Positions 42,156-51,066 of a stretch of 64,000 nt of DNA are shown piece after piece (the stretch's first letter is position 1; the number at the start of each line of letters is the position of its first letter). The notes beneath the pieces were generated by a model. The model was given only the letters and a program-made list of their open reading frames with translations. It did no database searches and was not told the origin of the DNA. Source of the stretch: Luedemannella flava (GTDB taxonomy: Bacteria > Actinomycetota > Actinomycetes > Mycobacteriales > Micromonosporaceae); assembly GCF_039528515.1 (NCBI RefSeq), contig NZ_BAAALT010000009.1, positions 62,001 through 126,000 of the forward strand, given 5' to 3'. A program made the translations under genes and the position numbers.

Positions 42156-44051
42156 CGTCCGGGCACGGCTGTCGACGCAGTGGTCGGCCGTGCTCTCCGG
42201 GACGTCCAGGGTCGGGTTGCGGTCGAAGAAGCCCGCCGGCTTCAGCGTGAAACCGCACGTGTCGACGGGCATGACCGGCCAGTCCTCCGGGCGCGGGTAG
42301 TGGGTGAGCCCGAACGTGTGCCACAGCACCACGTCGCGCCCGTCGAGGTCGCGGTCGGCGGCCACGTAGGACGGCAGCCCGGCCCCGCCGGCGTGCTGGT
42401 TGACGAGGTCACCGGCGGCATAGCGCTCTGCCGGGTCGTACCGCGTGATCCAGAGCGCGCGGGTCGCGAACGCCGCACGGCGGGAGATCGAGGCGCTGTC
42501 GTCGGCGGCGAGCAGCGGCGACTGCGTCGGATAGAGCGTGTACGCGGTCGGGTCGCCGAGGCGGTTCGCCCGCTCCGCGCTCGAGATCTGCCACACGCGC
42601 CCGACGGAGGCGTCCGCGACCCGCGCCCCGTCAGACTCCCGCCCGATCCGGCTGATCGACCGGCTGAACGCGTTCCCGTAGGGATTCGACGGCGACACCG
42701 GCACCCGGACCAGGTCCACCTCGTCGACCGCGTTGGCCAGCCCGTCGACCATCATGTCCAGCCGCGCGCTGAACAGGTGCTGGTGGAAGGGCGCGCCGAG
42801 GCCGGGCGCGAGCTGCGTCGCGTACGGCGACCCGGGGATGTAGGACGACGTGAACACCACGCCGGTGGCCTTCACCTCGAGCTGGATGGTGCCGTCGAGG
42901 TAGAGGTACCAGTAGAAGCCGTAGTCGTAGTTGCCGACCGTCACGAAGAACGAGATGACGAGGCGCCGTTGGCGGCGGGTCTCGCGGGCCTCGGTGAAGA
43001 TGTCGGTGTGCTTCCACAGCACGCCGAAGTCCTCCTCGTGCATGCAGATCGCGCTCGGGATCCCCCGCGGGTTGCCCTCGCCGTCGGCGAGCACCGCGTC
43101 GAAGTAGTGGATCTCGCCGAGGCAGTCGCAGCCGAGCCGCAGCTCGTTGGCCTGCTGGCCCAGCAGGTACTCCCCGGCGTCGAAGTAGTTCTGCCAGAAC
43201 CGCACCGGGCTCGGGTCGGCGTAGGGCACGACCATCTCGGCGACCGACGCCCGGTAGATGACCGGCCGGTCGTTGATGGAGATCTGGTGCAGCGTGAGGC
43301 CCTCGCGGGCGTCGAACCCGATCCGGAACCGCCAGCCCTCCCAGGTGACCTCGTCGCCGTGGACGGCGAAGCTGGGGCCCTCGGGCTGGGTGATGCTGAT
43401 CGGCTTCAAGGTCTGCCGTAGCGGCCCTGGTTGGTCGAAGTTGCCCTCCTCGGCCGGGATGGGCAGGTCGGCGTGGTCGATGAGCTGGACGACCCGCTTC
43501 TCGATGAGGTCCACGTAGGCCACGAGGCCGTCGATCGGGTGCGCCCAGCAGTGGTCGTCGGGCCGGTTCGCCACGAACGACAGCGCGCGCAGCAGCCGCC
43601 GGCCCGTCTCGCCCTTGATGCCGAACTCGCCGGCCGACAGTGGGCACGGCCGGACCAGGTCGAGGTCGGTGATGCCGCGCCGCTCGACCGCCGCGCGCCA
43701 GCCGGGGTCGGCCTTGACGATCTCGTCGACGGCCATGAACTCCTCGAGCATGATGGGCGGCTGCCCGTCGCGGGCCGGGTCCAGCGCGGTGTCCCGGTCG
43801 ATCGTCGCGCGGGTCAGCGACGCGACGACGTCGCGCGACGCTCCCGTGCGGACGTCGAGGAGGATCGCGCGGACCCGCCGGTCGACCGGATCGCCCGGCT
43901 TGTGGGCGAGCACGACGTCCTTCGCCGGCTCCTCCAGCGCGAGGTAGGGAAAGCGGATGTCGGGCCCGGCGAGCCCGTGTTCGGTCAGCAGCGTGCGCGC
44001 GGCGACGATCTCGTCGGCGGTGAGGCGGTCCAGGGGGTGTGGGGAAGGCAT
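42141..44051 (-). CDS. copper-containing primary-amine oxidase
   Basis: 636 residues, the normal length. The topaquinone is formed from Tyr375 in VGNYDYGFYWYLYLDG. The catalytic base is Asp291 in NYFDAGEYLLGQ. Copper ligands are His423 and His425 in APFHQHLFSARLDM and a third His in WHTFGLTHYPRPEDWPVMP. No signal peptide is seen, as in other actinobacterial enzymes. It oxidises primary amines to aldehydes with release of NH3 and H2O2. Confidence 0.95.
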   Translation of the reverse strand: MPSPHPLDRLTADEIVAARTLLTEHGLAGPDIRFPYLALEEPAKDVVLAHKPGDPVDRRVRAILLDVRTGASRDVVASLTRATIDRDTALDPARDGQPPIMLEEFMAVDEIVKADPGWRAAVERRGITDLDLVRPCPLSAGEFGIKGETGRRLLRALSFVANRPDDHCWAHPIDGLVAYVDLIEKRVVQLIDHADLPIPAEEGNFDQPGPLRQTLKPISITQPEGPSFAVHGDEVTWEGWRFRIGFDAREGLTLHQISINDRPVIYRASVAEMVVPYADPSPVRFWQNYFDAGEYLLGQQANELRLGCDCLGEIHYFDAVLADGEGNPRGIPSAICMHEEDFGVLWKHTDIFTEARETRRQRRLVISFFVTVGNYDYGFYWYLYLDGTIQLEVKATGVVFTSSYIPGSPYATQLAPGLGAPFHQHLFSARLDMMVDGLANAVDEVDLVRVPVSPSNPYGNAFSRSISRIGRESDGARVADASVGRVWQISSAERANRLGDPTAYTLYPTQSPLLAADDSASISRRAAFATRALWITRYDPAERYAAGDLVNQHAGGAGLPSYVAADRDLDGRDVVLWHTFGLTHYPRPEDWPVMPVDTCGFTLKPAGFFDRNPTLDVPESTADHCVDSRARTSHCH

Positions 44052-44092
44052 GCGGGGATTCTCCTAGCCCGCGCCCGCCTGTCCACAGAAGA

Positions 44093-44884
44093 TCAGGGGT
44101 GTCTGATCACGCAGCCCGTGCACACCTTCGGCTCCGGCAGGGTGAAGGCGAGGCAGCAGGTGCGCCGCTTCACGCACAGGCCGGCGCCGGTGGGCGCGGG
44201 CTCCAACTGTACGAGGTCGTCCACGTCGAACAGGTCGAGCAGCTCGTGCGCGGCGTCCAGGGTGGACCCGGGGATGGCGTCCGCGGCCCGCGACAGGCCG
44301 TGGGCCACCCCCGAGGCGAGAGAACCCCAGAGGGTACGGGGGCCGAGGTGCACCCGGTCGCGGAGGCGGTCGAGCAGCGGGGCGAGGTGCGCGTCGATGA
44401 GCGAGGCGCGCAGCACGCCGCGCAGCGCCTCCTCGTCCGGCACGACGACGACCTCGTCGGTCGGCGTGACGGCGAGCGGGTCGGACGCGAGGATCGCGAC
44501 CCGCACCTGGGCCAGGCCGGCGGTGAGGAACGGCTGCCGGGGCGACCAGCGGGCGGCCACCGCGTCGGGCGTCATGAGGGGCACCCGCCGGGCCACCGCG
44601 TAGCTGAGCACGGCCGGCAGCGAGACCCAGTAGCTGTAGCACTTCCAGGCGAGCGCGGCGGCGGCGTGCGGGCTGGCGTGCCAGCGGTTGGCGGCCGAGT
44701 CGAGCAGGCCGGGCAGGGCGTCGCCGGAGACGATGCGGCTGGCGCTGATCCACCCGAGGTGGACCGACCGCACCCGCACGCCGGGGGCGAGGCCGGCGGT
44801 GGTGGGCCCGGTCATCCGCGCGAGGGTGTCGAGCAGCGGGGCGAGCGGATCTGCGGTCCGGCTCAGGACGGCGGTCACGCTCAC
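44093..44884 (-). CDS. FhuF-like siderophore-iron reductase (2Fe-2S)
   Basis: About 263 residues from GTG 44884; GTG 44878 is equally well spaced from GGAG. The C-terminus has the cysteine cluster CVKRRTCCLAFTLPEPKVC, followed by TGC, the 2Fe-2S site of FhuF-type ferric reductases. The rest is mostly helical (CYSYWVSLPAVLSYAVARRV). It releases iron from ferric siderophores in the cytoplasm. An iron box lies upstream at 44950, so it is induced by iron limitation. Confidence 0.85.
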   Translation of the reverse strand: MSVTAVLSRTADPLAPLLDTLARMTGPTTAGLAPGVRVRSVHLGWISASRIVSGDALPGLLDSAANRWHASPHAAAALAWKCYSYWVSLPAVLSYAVARRVPLMTPDAVAARWSPRQPFLTAGLAQVRVAILASDPLAVTPTDEVVVVPDEEALRGVLRASLIDAHLAPLLDRLRDRVHLGPRTLWGSLASGVAHGLSRAADAIPGSTLDAAHELLDLFDVDDLVQLEPAPTGAGLCVKRRTCCLAFTLPEPKVCTGCVIRHP

Positions 44885-44949
44885 TCCCTTCCCCCTTTTC
44901 GGCGGGCACCAACGGGGGTGCCCCGCGGCCAGACGCAACACACTAGCGC

Positions 44950-44968
44950 GTTTAGGCAAGCCTAACCA
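44950..44968. promoter_or_regulatory. iron-dependent regulator box (DmdR/IdeR type)
   Basis: TTAGGCAAGCCTAACC (44952-44967) is a near-palindrome matching the TTAGGTTAGGCTAACC consensus. It lies about 70 bp before the FhuF-like gene. On the minus strand TAGTGT (44940-44945) can serve as the -10 box, so the repressor would cover the -35 region. Confidence 0.75.
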
Positions 44969-45111
44969 GACTAGCTGCCCGTCGGGGGAAGTTCCGGCCC
45001 TGTCAAGCATTTTGTCAGAAAAGTGTCGGTCGGCCGGCGGGCATCCTGACCCGAGAAACACTTAATACGGTGCCGAGTACCGTTCCCCCTGACCCGGCGA
45101 GGTGACCGGCT

Positions 45112-46602
45112 ATGACGGAACCGCCCGTCGATCGGGCCGCGACCGCCTTCGCCGACGCCCTTGCCCACCTGCGGGAGGAGCGGGGCCTCAGCAAGAAGCA
45201 GCTGGCCGCGGAGATGGGCTTCGACCCGTCCTACGTCAGCCATGTCGAGGCGAAGCGCCACCGTCCCACCGAGGACTTCGCGCGCCGCGCCGACACCGTG
45301 CTGCGCGCCTCCGGCACGATCTGGCAGCTCTTCCGGGAGTACGACGACGCCCGGTCCGCCTCCGGCGGCCGGCACACCGGCGGCGGGCGCCGCCTCGGCC
45401 CGCCCGAGCAGCGACAGAACCTGCAGGCCGGCCTCATCGTCGAGCGGGAGCTGGCCGAGCTGAGCTTCTCCGGCGGGCGCTACCACTGCCTGGTGCGCCG
45501 GGCGCTCTACAACGCCGGCACCGAGCCCGTCACCCGCTACCTGGTGCGCGTCGCCGTCGACCGCTACCCCGGCGAGCCCGAGCGGTCCAACCGCTACTAC
45601 CGCACCCACCCGCTGACCTGGACGGAGCTGGAGCTCACCGCGCGCAGCGCCGGCGAGTCCATGATGATCCGGCCCACCCACGACCGGGACTCCTTCAAGG
45701 AGGTCTGGTTGCTGTTTGAGAACGCCGACTCGCGCTTCCCGCTCTACCCCGGCCAGCGCACCACCATCGAGTACGAGTACTCGTGCGGCGAGGACAAGTG
45801 GGGCACCTGGTTCCAGCGGGCCATCCGGCTGCCCACCGAGCGGCTGACCGTCCGGCTCGACTTCCCCGCCGCGCTCGACCCCGTCGTGTGGGGGGTGGAA
45901 AGCTCGTTCACGGCCGACGCCGCCCCGCTGCGGACGCCCATCGCGAGCCGGGCCGAGGGCGACCGGGTGACCTTCGACTGGGCCACCGACAACCCGCCCC
46001 TCAACGCCCGGTACCGGCTGGAATGGCGGTTCCGGGGCGTCGCCGGCCTGCCCAGCGACCGGATGCGCGCCGCCGGGGTGGTGCAGCGCGGCGCCCCGAT
46101 CCTCAACACGCCCGCCCGCCGGTTCGACCTGCCCGCCGACCGGGCTCTGGCCGAGGACGTGGTGGAGCGCCTGCAGGAGACCCTGGGCCGGGTCATGGGC
46201 CTGCACGACTTCAAGAAGGGCGCCGGCATCGCGGCCCCGCAGGTCGGCATCGGTTGGTCAGCCGCCATCGTGCGGCCCACCGACCCGTCCCTCGGCGGCG
46301 AGATCGTGCTGATCAACCCGAGCATCGTCGCGTCCTCCACCGAGCACGACGAGCAGTACGAGGGCTGTCTGTCGTTCTTCGACGTGCGCGGGCGGGTGCC
46401 CCGGCCGACCGTCATCGACGTCCGGCACCAGCTGCCCGACGGGACGCCGGTGGTGACCCGGTTCGACCGGGCGCTGGCCCGGCTCGTGGCGCACGAGATC
46501 GATCACCTGGAGGGCGTGCTCTACCCCGACCGGATGATCTCCGGCGTGCCCGTGGTGCCGGTGTCGGAATACGAGGCGGCCGGTCTGCCCTGGCGGTACT
46601 GA
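45112..46602 (+). CDS. XRE-type HTH regulator fused to a peptide deformylase
   Basis: 496 residues. Residues 12-66 form an XRE helix-turn-helix (LREERGLSKKQLAAEMGFDP, then SYVSHVEAKRHRPTEDFARR). Residues 105-318 are a beta-rich domain (LSFSGGRYHCLVRRALYNAG, DSFKEVWLLFENADSRFPLY) without a known function. Residues 322-496 are a complete peptide deformylase: motif 1 GAGIAAPQ (370-377), motif 2 EGCLSF (Cys419) and motif 3 HEIDH (461-465). All metal ligands and the catalytic Glu are present, so the enzyme should be active. A deformylase normally acts alone on nascent chains; a DNA-binding fusion is unusual. The CPBP protease gene follows 20 bp later. Confidence 0.9.
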   Translation: MTEPPVDRAATAFADALAHLREERGLSKKQLAAEMGFDPSYVSHVEAKRHRPTEDFARRADTVLRASGTIWQLFREYDDARSASGGRHTGGGRRLGPPEQRQNLQAGLIVERELAELSFSGGRYHCLVRRALYNAGTEPVTRYLVRVAVDRYPGEPERSNRYYRTHPLTWTELELTARSAGESMMIRPTHDRDSFKEVWLLFENADSRFPLYPGQRTTIEYEYSCGEDKWGTWFQRAIRLPTERLTVRLDFPAALDPVVWGVESSFTADAAPLRTPIASRAEGDRVTFDWATDNPPLNARYRLEWRFRGVAGLPSDRMRAAGVVQRGAPILNTPARRFDLPADRALAEDVVERLQETLGRVMGLHDFKKGAGIAAPQVGIGWSAAIVRPTDPSLGGEIVLINPSIVASSTEHDEQYEGCLSFFDVRGRVPRPTVIDVRHQLPDGTPVVTRFDRALARLVAHEIDHLEGVLYPDRMISGVPVVPVSEYEAAGLPWRY

Positions 46603-46610
46603 GCCGGCGC

Positions 46611-46616
46611 TAGGCT
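46611..46616 (+). promoter_or_regulatory. -10 box (TAGGCT) for the CPBP gene
   Basis: TAGGCT, 6 nt, then GTG 46623. The CPBP gene therefore probably has its own leaderless promoter, despite the short distance to the deformylase fusion. Confidence 0.45.
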
Positions 46617-46622
46617 CGCGGC

Positions 46623-47396
46623 GTGGTCGATCAGGTGCGGTCCCCGCTGTCGGATGTCGTGCTCAGGCGCGAGGTCCTGCTGCTGCTCGGCGTGAGCCTC
46701 GGGCAGTCGGCGCTGTACTCCATCGTGAGTTTCGTCGGGAAGCTCACCGCCCCGGCCCCGCTGTCGACGCAGACGACGACGCTCAACCCGTCGCAGGCCC
46801 CCGGCCGGCCGTGGCTGGACCTCAGCTACCAGCTGCTCGGGGTCCTGTTCAACGTCGTGCCGGCGCTGCTGGCGATCCACCTGCTGCGCCGCGACCACGC
46901 CGATGTCCCGTCCTCGCTCGGCCTGGACCGGCGCCGCCCGGCGTTCGACCTGCTCACCGGCGTAGGAATCACGGCGGCGATCGGCATCCCGGGGATCGGG
47001 CTCTACGTGCTCGCCAAGGAGCTGGGCATCAACACGGCCGTCGCGGCGGCCAACCTGCCCGACATCTGGTGGGCCGTGCCCGTGCTGATCCTGGCCGCGA
47101 TCGGCAACGCGGTGATCGAGGAGGTCGTGGTCGTCGGCTACCTGCTGACCCGGCTCGGCGACCTGCGCTGGGGGCGGTGGCCGGCGATCGTGGCGAGCGC
47201 GCTGCTGCGCGGGTCCTACCACCTCTACCAGGGGGTGGGCGGGTTCGTCGGCAACATCGTCATGGGGCTCGCGTTCGGCTGGTTCTTCACCCGTACGCGG
47301 CGGTTGTGGCCGTTGATCGTGGCCCACACGCTGCTGGACGTGATCGCTTATCTCGGTTACACGTACCTGGCCGACAAGGTCGGCTTCCTGAAGTGA
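46623..47396 (+). CDS. CPBP family intramembrane metalloprotease
   Basis: 257 residues with seven to eight membrane spans. Motif 1 is IGNAVIEEVVVVGYLLTRLG, where the usual EExxxR keeps the two Glu but has Val in place of Arg. Motif 2 has the His in LRGSYHLYQGVGGFVGNIV and motif 3 is IVAHTLLDVIAYLG. The conserved residues lie in the membrane, as in Rce1/Abi proteases. Family members cut prenylated or other membrane peptides or act in bacteriocin immunity. It sits 20 bp after the HTH-deformylase gene. Confidence 0.85.
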   Translation: MVDQVRSPLSDVVLRREVLLLLGVSLGQSALYSIVSFVGKLTAPAPLSTQTTTLNPSQAPGRPWLDLSYQLLGVLFNVVPALLAIHLLRRDHADVPSSLGLDRRRPAFDLLTGVGITAAIGIPGIGLYVLAKELGINTAVAAANLPDIWWAVPVLILAAIGNAVIEEVVVVGYLLTRLGDLRWGRWPAIVASALLRGSYHLYQGVGGFVGNIVMGLAFGWFFTRTRRLWPLIVAHTLLDVIAYLGYTYLADKVGFLK

Positions 47397-47400
47397 GGTC

Positions 47401-47431
47401 CGGGGCGGGCGGCGTCGTGCCGCCCGCCCCG
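47401..47431. terminator. bidirectional hairpin between convergent genes
   Basis: CGGGGCGGGCGGC (47401-47413) pairs perfectly with GCCGCCCGCCCCG (47419-47431) over a 5-nt loop. It ends both the CPBP gene and the large secreted protein gene. Confidence 0.8.
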
Positions 47432-47438
47432 GCTCGCG

Positions 47439-50400
47439 TTACGGCGTGAAGGTGATGTTCAGGGTCTTCGTGCCGGTGACGGGGATCGCGACCGTGTGGG
47501 AGTCACTGAGGTAGTCCGAGTCGTTGTAGTACTCGGTGCCCCAGACGCCGTTGGCCGATCCATCGATCTTGAGCTTGACGAGCTGCGGCCCGAAGACCGG
47601 CACCGTGTAGGTGCCGTCCGGCGCGGTGTCGCCCGAGCCCATCTCGTCGCCGGTCACCGCGTTGATCACGGTGATCCGCGCGGAGGCCGGCTGGCCGTCC
47701 GACGCGACGACCTTGCCGGTGAGCGTGGTCCCCTTACGCAGCTTCACGTTGTACTGCGTGGTGGTGTTGACCTTGACCTTGACGCCGTCGGCGAGCAGCC
47801 GGTTCGGGACGTTGCCGGACCACTGGGCCGCGTACTGCCGGTGCCGGAAGAACAGCGTCCAGTCGTACGGGCCGAGGTCGGTCAGCGTGTAGCGACCCTG
47901 CGCGTCCGTCGCGACCAGGGCGCCCGGGGCGCCGCCGCCACCGCCGTGCCCGTCGTTGTAGCTCGACAGGGCCGCGATGGCGTTGGCGATCGGTGCGCCC
48001 GTGGCCTTGTCGGTGATGATGCCGCTCACCGAGCCGGCCCTGTCCAGCTTGATCGCGGGAACGGTGGTGGTCTTCCCGCTGGTCAGCGTCACCTTCTTCG
48101 CCTTGGCCTGGGCGCCGACGCCGCCGGTCGGGCCGACCCACTGCCGGCCGTGGACGCCGTCGGTGATCCAGACGAACAGGTTGTAGTCGTCCGGCGTGAT
48201 CCCGTTCTGGGTCACGACGCCCTGGTCGTTGGCGCAGACCTTCCGGCTCGCGCCGAGGTAGGACGGCCGGTCGGTCTCGACCAGTTCGACGCACGCGCCC
48301 GGCACGGGCGCGCCGGACTTGGCGTCGGTGACCGTGGTGCTGAACGTGGCGCCCTTGCGCAGCTTCGCGGCCACCGTGGTCTGCTGGCCGCTGAGCACCA
48401 CCACGCGCTTAGTCTGGGTCATGATGTAGTCGGAGTCCTCCTCCTCGACGTACGTCGCGACCGTGTACTCGCCGGCGCTGAGGCCGTCGAGGTTCACCGT
48501 GCCGGTCGTGGTGCACCCGTAGGAGGTCACCCCGTTGTCGGCGTACGCGCAGAACGTCGAGATCGGCGCACCGGTCGCCGCGTCGGCGGCCGTGATCGCC
48601 ATCGAGCCCGGCGGTAGCAGCGCGTCGTCCACGACGGCCGTGTCACCCGCCGCCACCGTGACCGTGTCGGCGGCCTGGGCGGTCGTCTTGCCGTACGCCC
48701 ACTGGTTGGCCGTGTCGGTCATGAACCGCACCTTGTAGCTGCCCGGCACGACGGTCGCCGACCACTCGCCGTTCCAGTCCAGGTACGCGTTGAAGAACTC
48801 GCCACCGCCGCTGATCTCGACGGTGCCGCTGGTGACCGGGTAGCCGTAGGAGTCGGTCAGCTGTCCACGGATCGTCGCGGTCGGCAGCATCGCCTCGTCG
48901 AGGACGTTGTCACCCTCCGCGAACGTGAACACCGTCGCGTCGGCCTTGGTGCGCGCCTGGTGAGCCCACTGGATCAGGCCGTTCTCCAGGACAAAACTCA
49001 CCTTGTACCGGCCGGGCCGCAGTCGCGCGGAGTAGCGGCCGTCGGAGTCCGTGAACGCGTACGTGACATCGTCGGTGACCGCGTCGTGGAGGTACACCTG
49101 GGCGAACGGCACGGGCTGCCCGTTGCCGGTGAGCTGCCCGGTCACGGTCGCGAACGGCAGCACCTCGTCATCGACCGTCACCGTGGCCCCGACACCGACG
49201 GTGATCACGTCAGCGTCCTCCACCCGGGACTTGCCGTGCGCGAACTGCGTCGGACCCTCGTACCCGAAGGGCCGGAAGGACACCGTGTAGTTCCCCGCCG
49301 GCAGGAACGGGAAGCTGTACGAGCCGTCCGTGTCGGTGTTCGCCTGGGCCATGACCTGGCCGTCCGTGCTCGTGGCGACCACGTACGCGCCACCCACCGC
49401 AGTGCCGTCCGTCCTGGTCAGGTGGCCGGTGATCTGGCCGTGCGGCGCGAGCTCCTCGTCGAGGATGGTGGCCTGACCGTCGACGACCTCGATGATGTCG
49501 GCCGACTCGAAGGTCAACTTCTGGTGGCTCCACTGCTGCACGCCGCCGGGCAGCGAGAACGACACCTTGTAGGTGCCCGCCCACACGTACGGCAGCGCGA
49601 ACGAGCCGTCCGCACCCGTGGTCACGTAGTCGATCCAGTCGTAGTACTCGTTCCAGATCGTGACGCCCACCTCGGCCACCGGCTGCCCGCCGTCGGTGAG
49701 CCGGCCGGCGATGCCGGTGCCGCCCACCGACGGCGGCCGGAGCGTGTCGCTGACGGTGACGGTCTTCCCGGCCGTCACGCTGAAGGCGTCCGCCGCGTAG
49801 TCCAGGTACTTGCCGTACGCCCACTGGGTGATCCCGTTGGCCTGGAACCGGACCTGGTACACGCCGACCGGCACGGTGACGCTGTACTTGCCGTACTCGT
49901 TCGTGGTGGCGGGGTAGCTCACGTTCGTGCTGGTGTTGATGGCGGTGACGGCGGCGCCGACCACGACCGCGCCGGTCTCGTCCGTCAGCATGCCGGAGAT
50001 CGTGCCGGTCGTCGGGGTGCTGCCGATGATCGTCTCTTCGATCGAGGCGACCCCGCCCGCCGGGACGTACACCGACTCGGCGTTGGTGCGCTTGGTCTGC
50101 TGGTGGTACCACTGGTAGCTCGTCGTCCTGCCGTCGTTCGACTTGAACTCCAGCTGCACCGGACCGGCGAACATGGGCATGCTGAACGAGCCGTCGGCGA
50201 GGTTCACCGTGGCGCTGCTGACGATGTTGCTGCCGTTGACCGCGTACGCCCGCACGTCGACGCGCTTGGCCGTGCCCGGCGTCACCGTGCCGGCGAGGGT
50301 GCCGATGGGCAGCTGCGTCTCGTTGACCGTCGCCGTCTGCCCGACCTCGAACGACAGCTCGTCGCCCTGGCTCTGGCTGGTCCTCCCCGGCACGTACTGG

Positions 50401-50984
50401 ACGAGTCCGGTGGTGTTGTCCTGCACGCGCACGCGGTACGTGCCCGGCACCACATAGGGGATCCGGTAGGCGCCCGCCGCGTCGGTCGTGACCGTGGGAT
50501 AGGTCTCGGTGTAGAACGTCGGGTCCAGCATGATGGTCGCGTTCTGCAGGGCGGTCCCGCCGGCCGTCTGGACAAGGCCGGTCACGGTCGCGTGCGGCAG
50601 GACCGTCGTCTCGACCGGCGTCTGCTCGCCGGCCACCACGGAAATCGGCTGGGCGCCTACGTCGTACCGGGCGGACTGTGGGTAGTACTGCCGGACGCCG
50701 CCGGGCAGTTCGTAACGGACCAGGTAGTTGCCGGGCGGCACGTCCGCGAACGAGAACGCGCCGGTGGAGTCGGTCACGGCGTTGGCGATGTCAGCCGTGT
50801 TGTCCGGCAACTGCAGGACGACGGGGACATCGGAGAGGGCGGTGGTGCCGTCGAGAAGGTGGCCGGCGACGGTGCCGGTCGTGTCCTCCGCGTACGCGGG
50901 CAGCGCGTTGGCGGTAAGCGAGCCGGTGACGACGACCGCGAGTGACGCGGCCACCGCCAACCGGCGCAGGGAGAGGGCAGGCAT
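47439..50984 (-). CDS. large secreted protein of carboxypeptidase-regulatory-like repeats, copy 1
   Basis: 1181 residues. A Sec signal peptide (LRRLAVAASLAVVVTGSLTA, ending ALPAYA) leads into about 12 Ig-like beta domains of some 90 residues. Each starts with a G-x-h-x-G-x-h-T/D strand (such as GTVAGHLLDG, ATVTGLVQTA, GQITGHLTRT, ATIRGQLTDS) and is joined by a linker that reads QWAYGK or QWAHGK, then AD-x-h-T-V, then V-D-x-x-L-L-P. There is no LPXTG motif or C-terminal helix, so it is probably released or held by other means. Likely a surface or adhesion scaffold. The C-terminal third is nearly identical to copy 2. Confidence 0.85.
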   Translation of the reverse strand: MPALSLRRLAVAASLAVVVTGSLTANALPAYAEDTTGTVAGHLLDGTTALSDVPVVLQLPDNTADIANAVTDSTGAFSFADVPPGNYLVRYELPGGVRQYYPQSARYDVGAQPISVVAGEQTPVETTVLPHATVTGLVQTAGGTALQNATIMLDPTFYTETYPTVTTDAAGAYRIPYVVPGTYRVRVQDNTTGLVQYVPGRTSQSQGDELSFEVGQTATVNETQLPIGTLAGTVTPGTAKRVDVRAYAVNGSNIVSSATVNLADGSFSMPMFAGPVQLEFKSNDGRTTSYQWYHQQTKRTNAESVYVPAGGVASIEETIIGSTPTTGTISGMLTDETGAVVVGAAVTAINTSTNVSYPATTNEYGKYSVTVPVGVYQVRFQANGITQWAYGKYLDYAADAFSVTAGKTVTVSDTLRPPSVGGTGIAGRLTDGGQPVAEVGVTIWNEYYDWIDYVTTGADGSFALPYVWAGTYKVSFSLPGGVQQWSHQKLTFESADIIEVVDGQATILDEELAPHGQITGHLTRTDGTAVGGAYVVATSTDGQVMAQANTDTDGSYSFPFLPAGNYTVSFRPFGYEGPTQFAHGKSRVEDADVITVGVGATVTVDDEVLPFATVTGQLTGNGQPVPFAQVYLHDAVTDDVTYAFTDSDGRYSARLRPGRYKVSFVLENGLIQWAHQARTKADATVFTFAEGDNVLDEAMLPTATIRGQLTDSYGYPVTSGTVEISGGGEFFNAYLDWNGEWSATVVPGSYKVRFMTDTANQWAYGKTTAQAADTVTVAAGDTAVVDDALLPPGSMAITAADAATGAPISTFCAYADNGVTSYGCTTTGTVNLDGLSAGEYTVATYVEEEDSDYIMTQTKRVVVLSGQQTTVAAKLRKGATFSTTVTDAKSGAPVPGACVELVETDRPSYLGASRKVCANDQGVVTQNGITPDDYNLFVWITDGVHGRQWVGPTGGVGAQAKAKKVTLTSGKTTTVPAIKLDRAGSVSGIITDKATGAPIANAIAALSSYNDGHGGGGGAPGALVATDAQGRYTLTDLGPYDWTLFFRHRQYAAQWSGNVPNRLLADGVKVKVNTTTQYNVKLRKGTTLTGKVVASDGQPASARITVINAVTGDEMGSGDTAPDGTYTVPVFGPQLVKLKIDGSANGVWGTEYYNDSDYLSDSHTVAIPVTGTKTLNITFTP

Positions 50985-51026
50985 CGGTGGGTTGCCTCCG
51001 GGCTAAGGGGAATGTTGGAAGAGAAC

Positions 51027-51061
51027 AGCCGGGGCGGGCGGCTCGGCCGCCCGCCCCGGCT
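51027..51061 (-). terminator. perfect 16-bp hairpin terminator
   Basis: AGCCGGGGCGGGCGGC (51027-51042) pairs with GCCGCCCGCCCCGGCT (51046-51061) over the loop TCG. It follows the stop of copy 2, between the tandem genes. The hairpin core is like the one at 47401, so it was duplicated with the gene. Confidence 0.8.
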
Positions 51062-51066
51062 GTGCG

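Noticed and set aside
42180..43421. A 413-residue frame opposite the amine oxidase
   Set aside because: It is a shadow of a clearly identified copper amine oxidase.
48960..50945. A 661-residue frame antisense to the first large repeat protein
   Set aside because: It has the same cause as the other antisense frame and shows no recognisable protein features.
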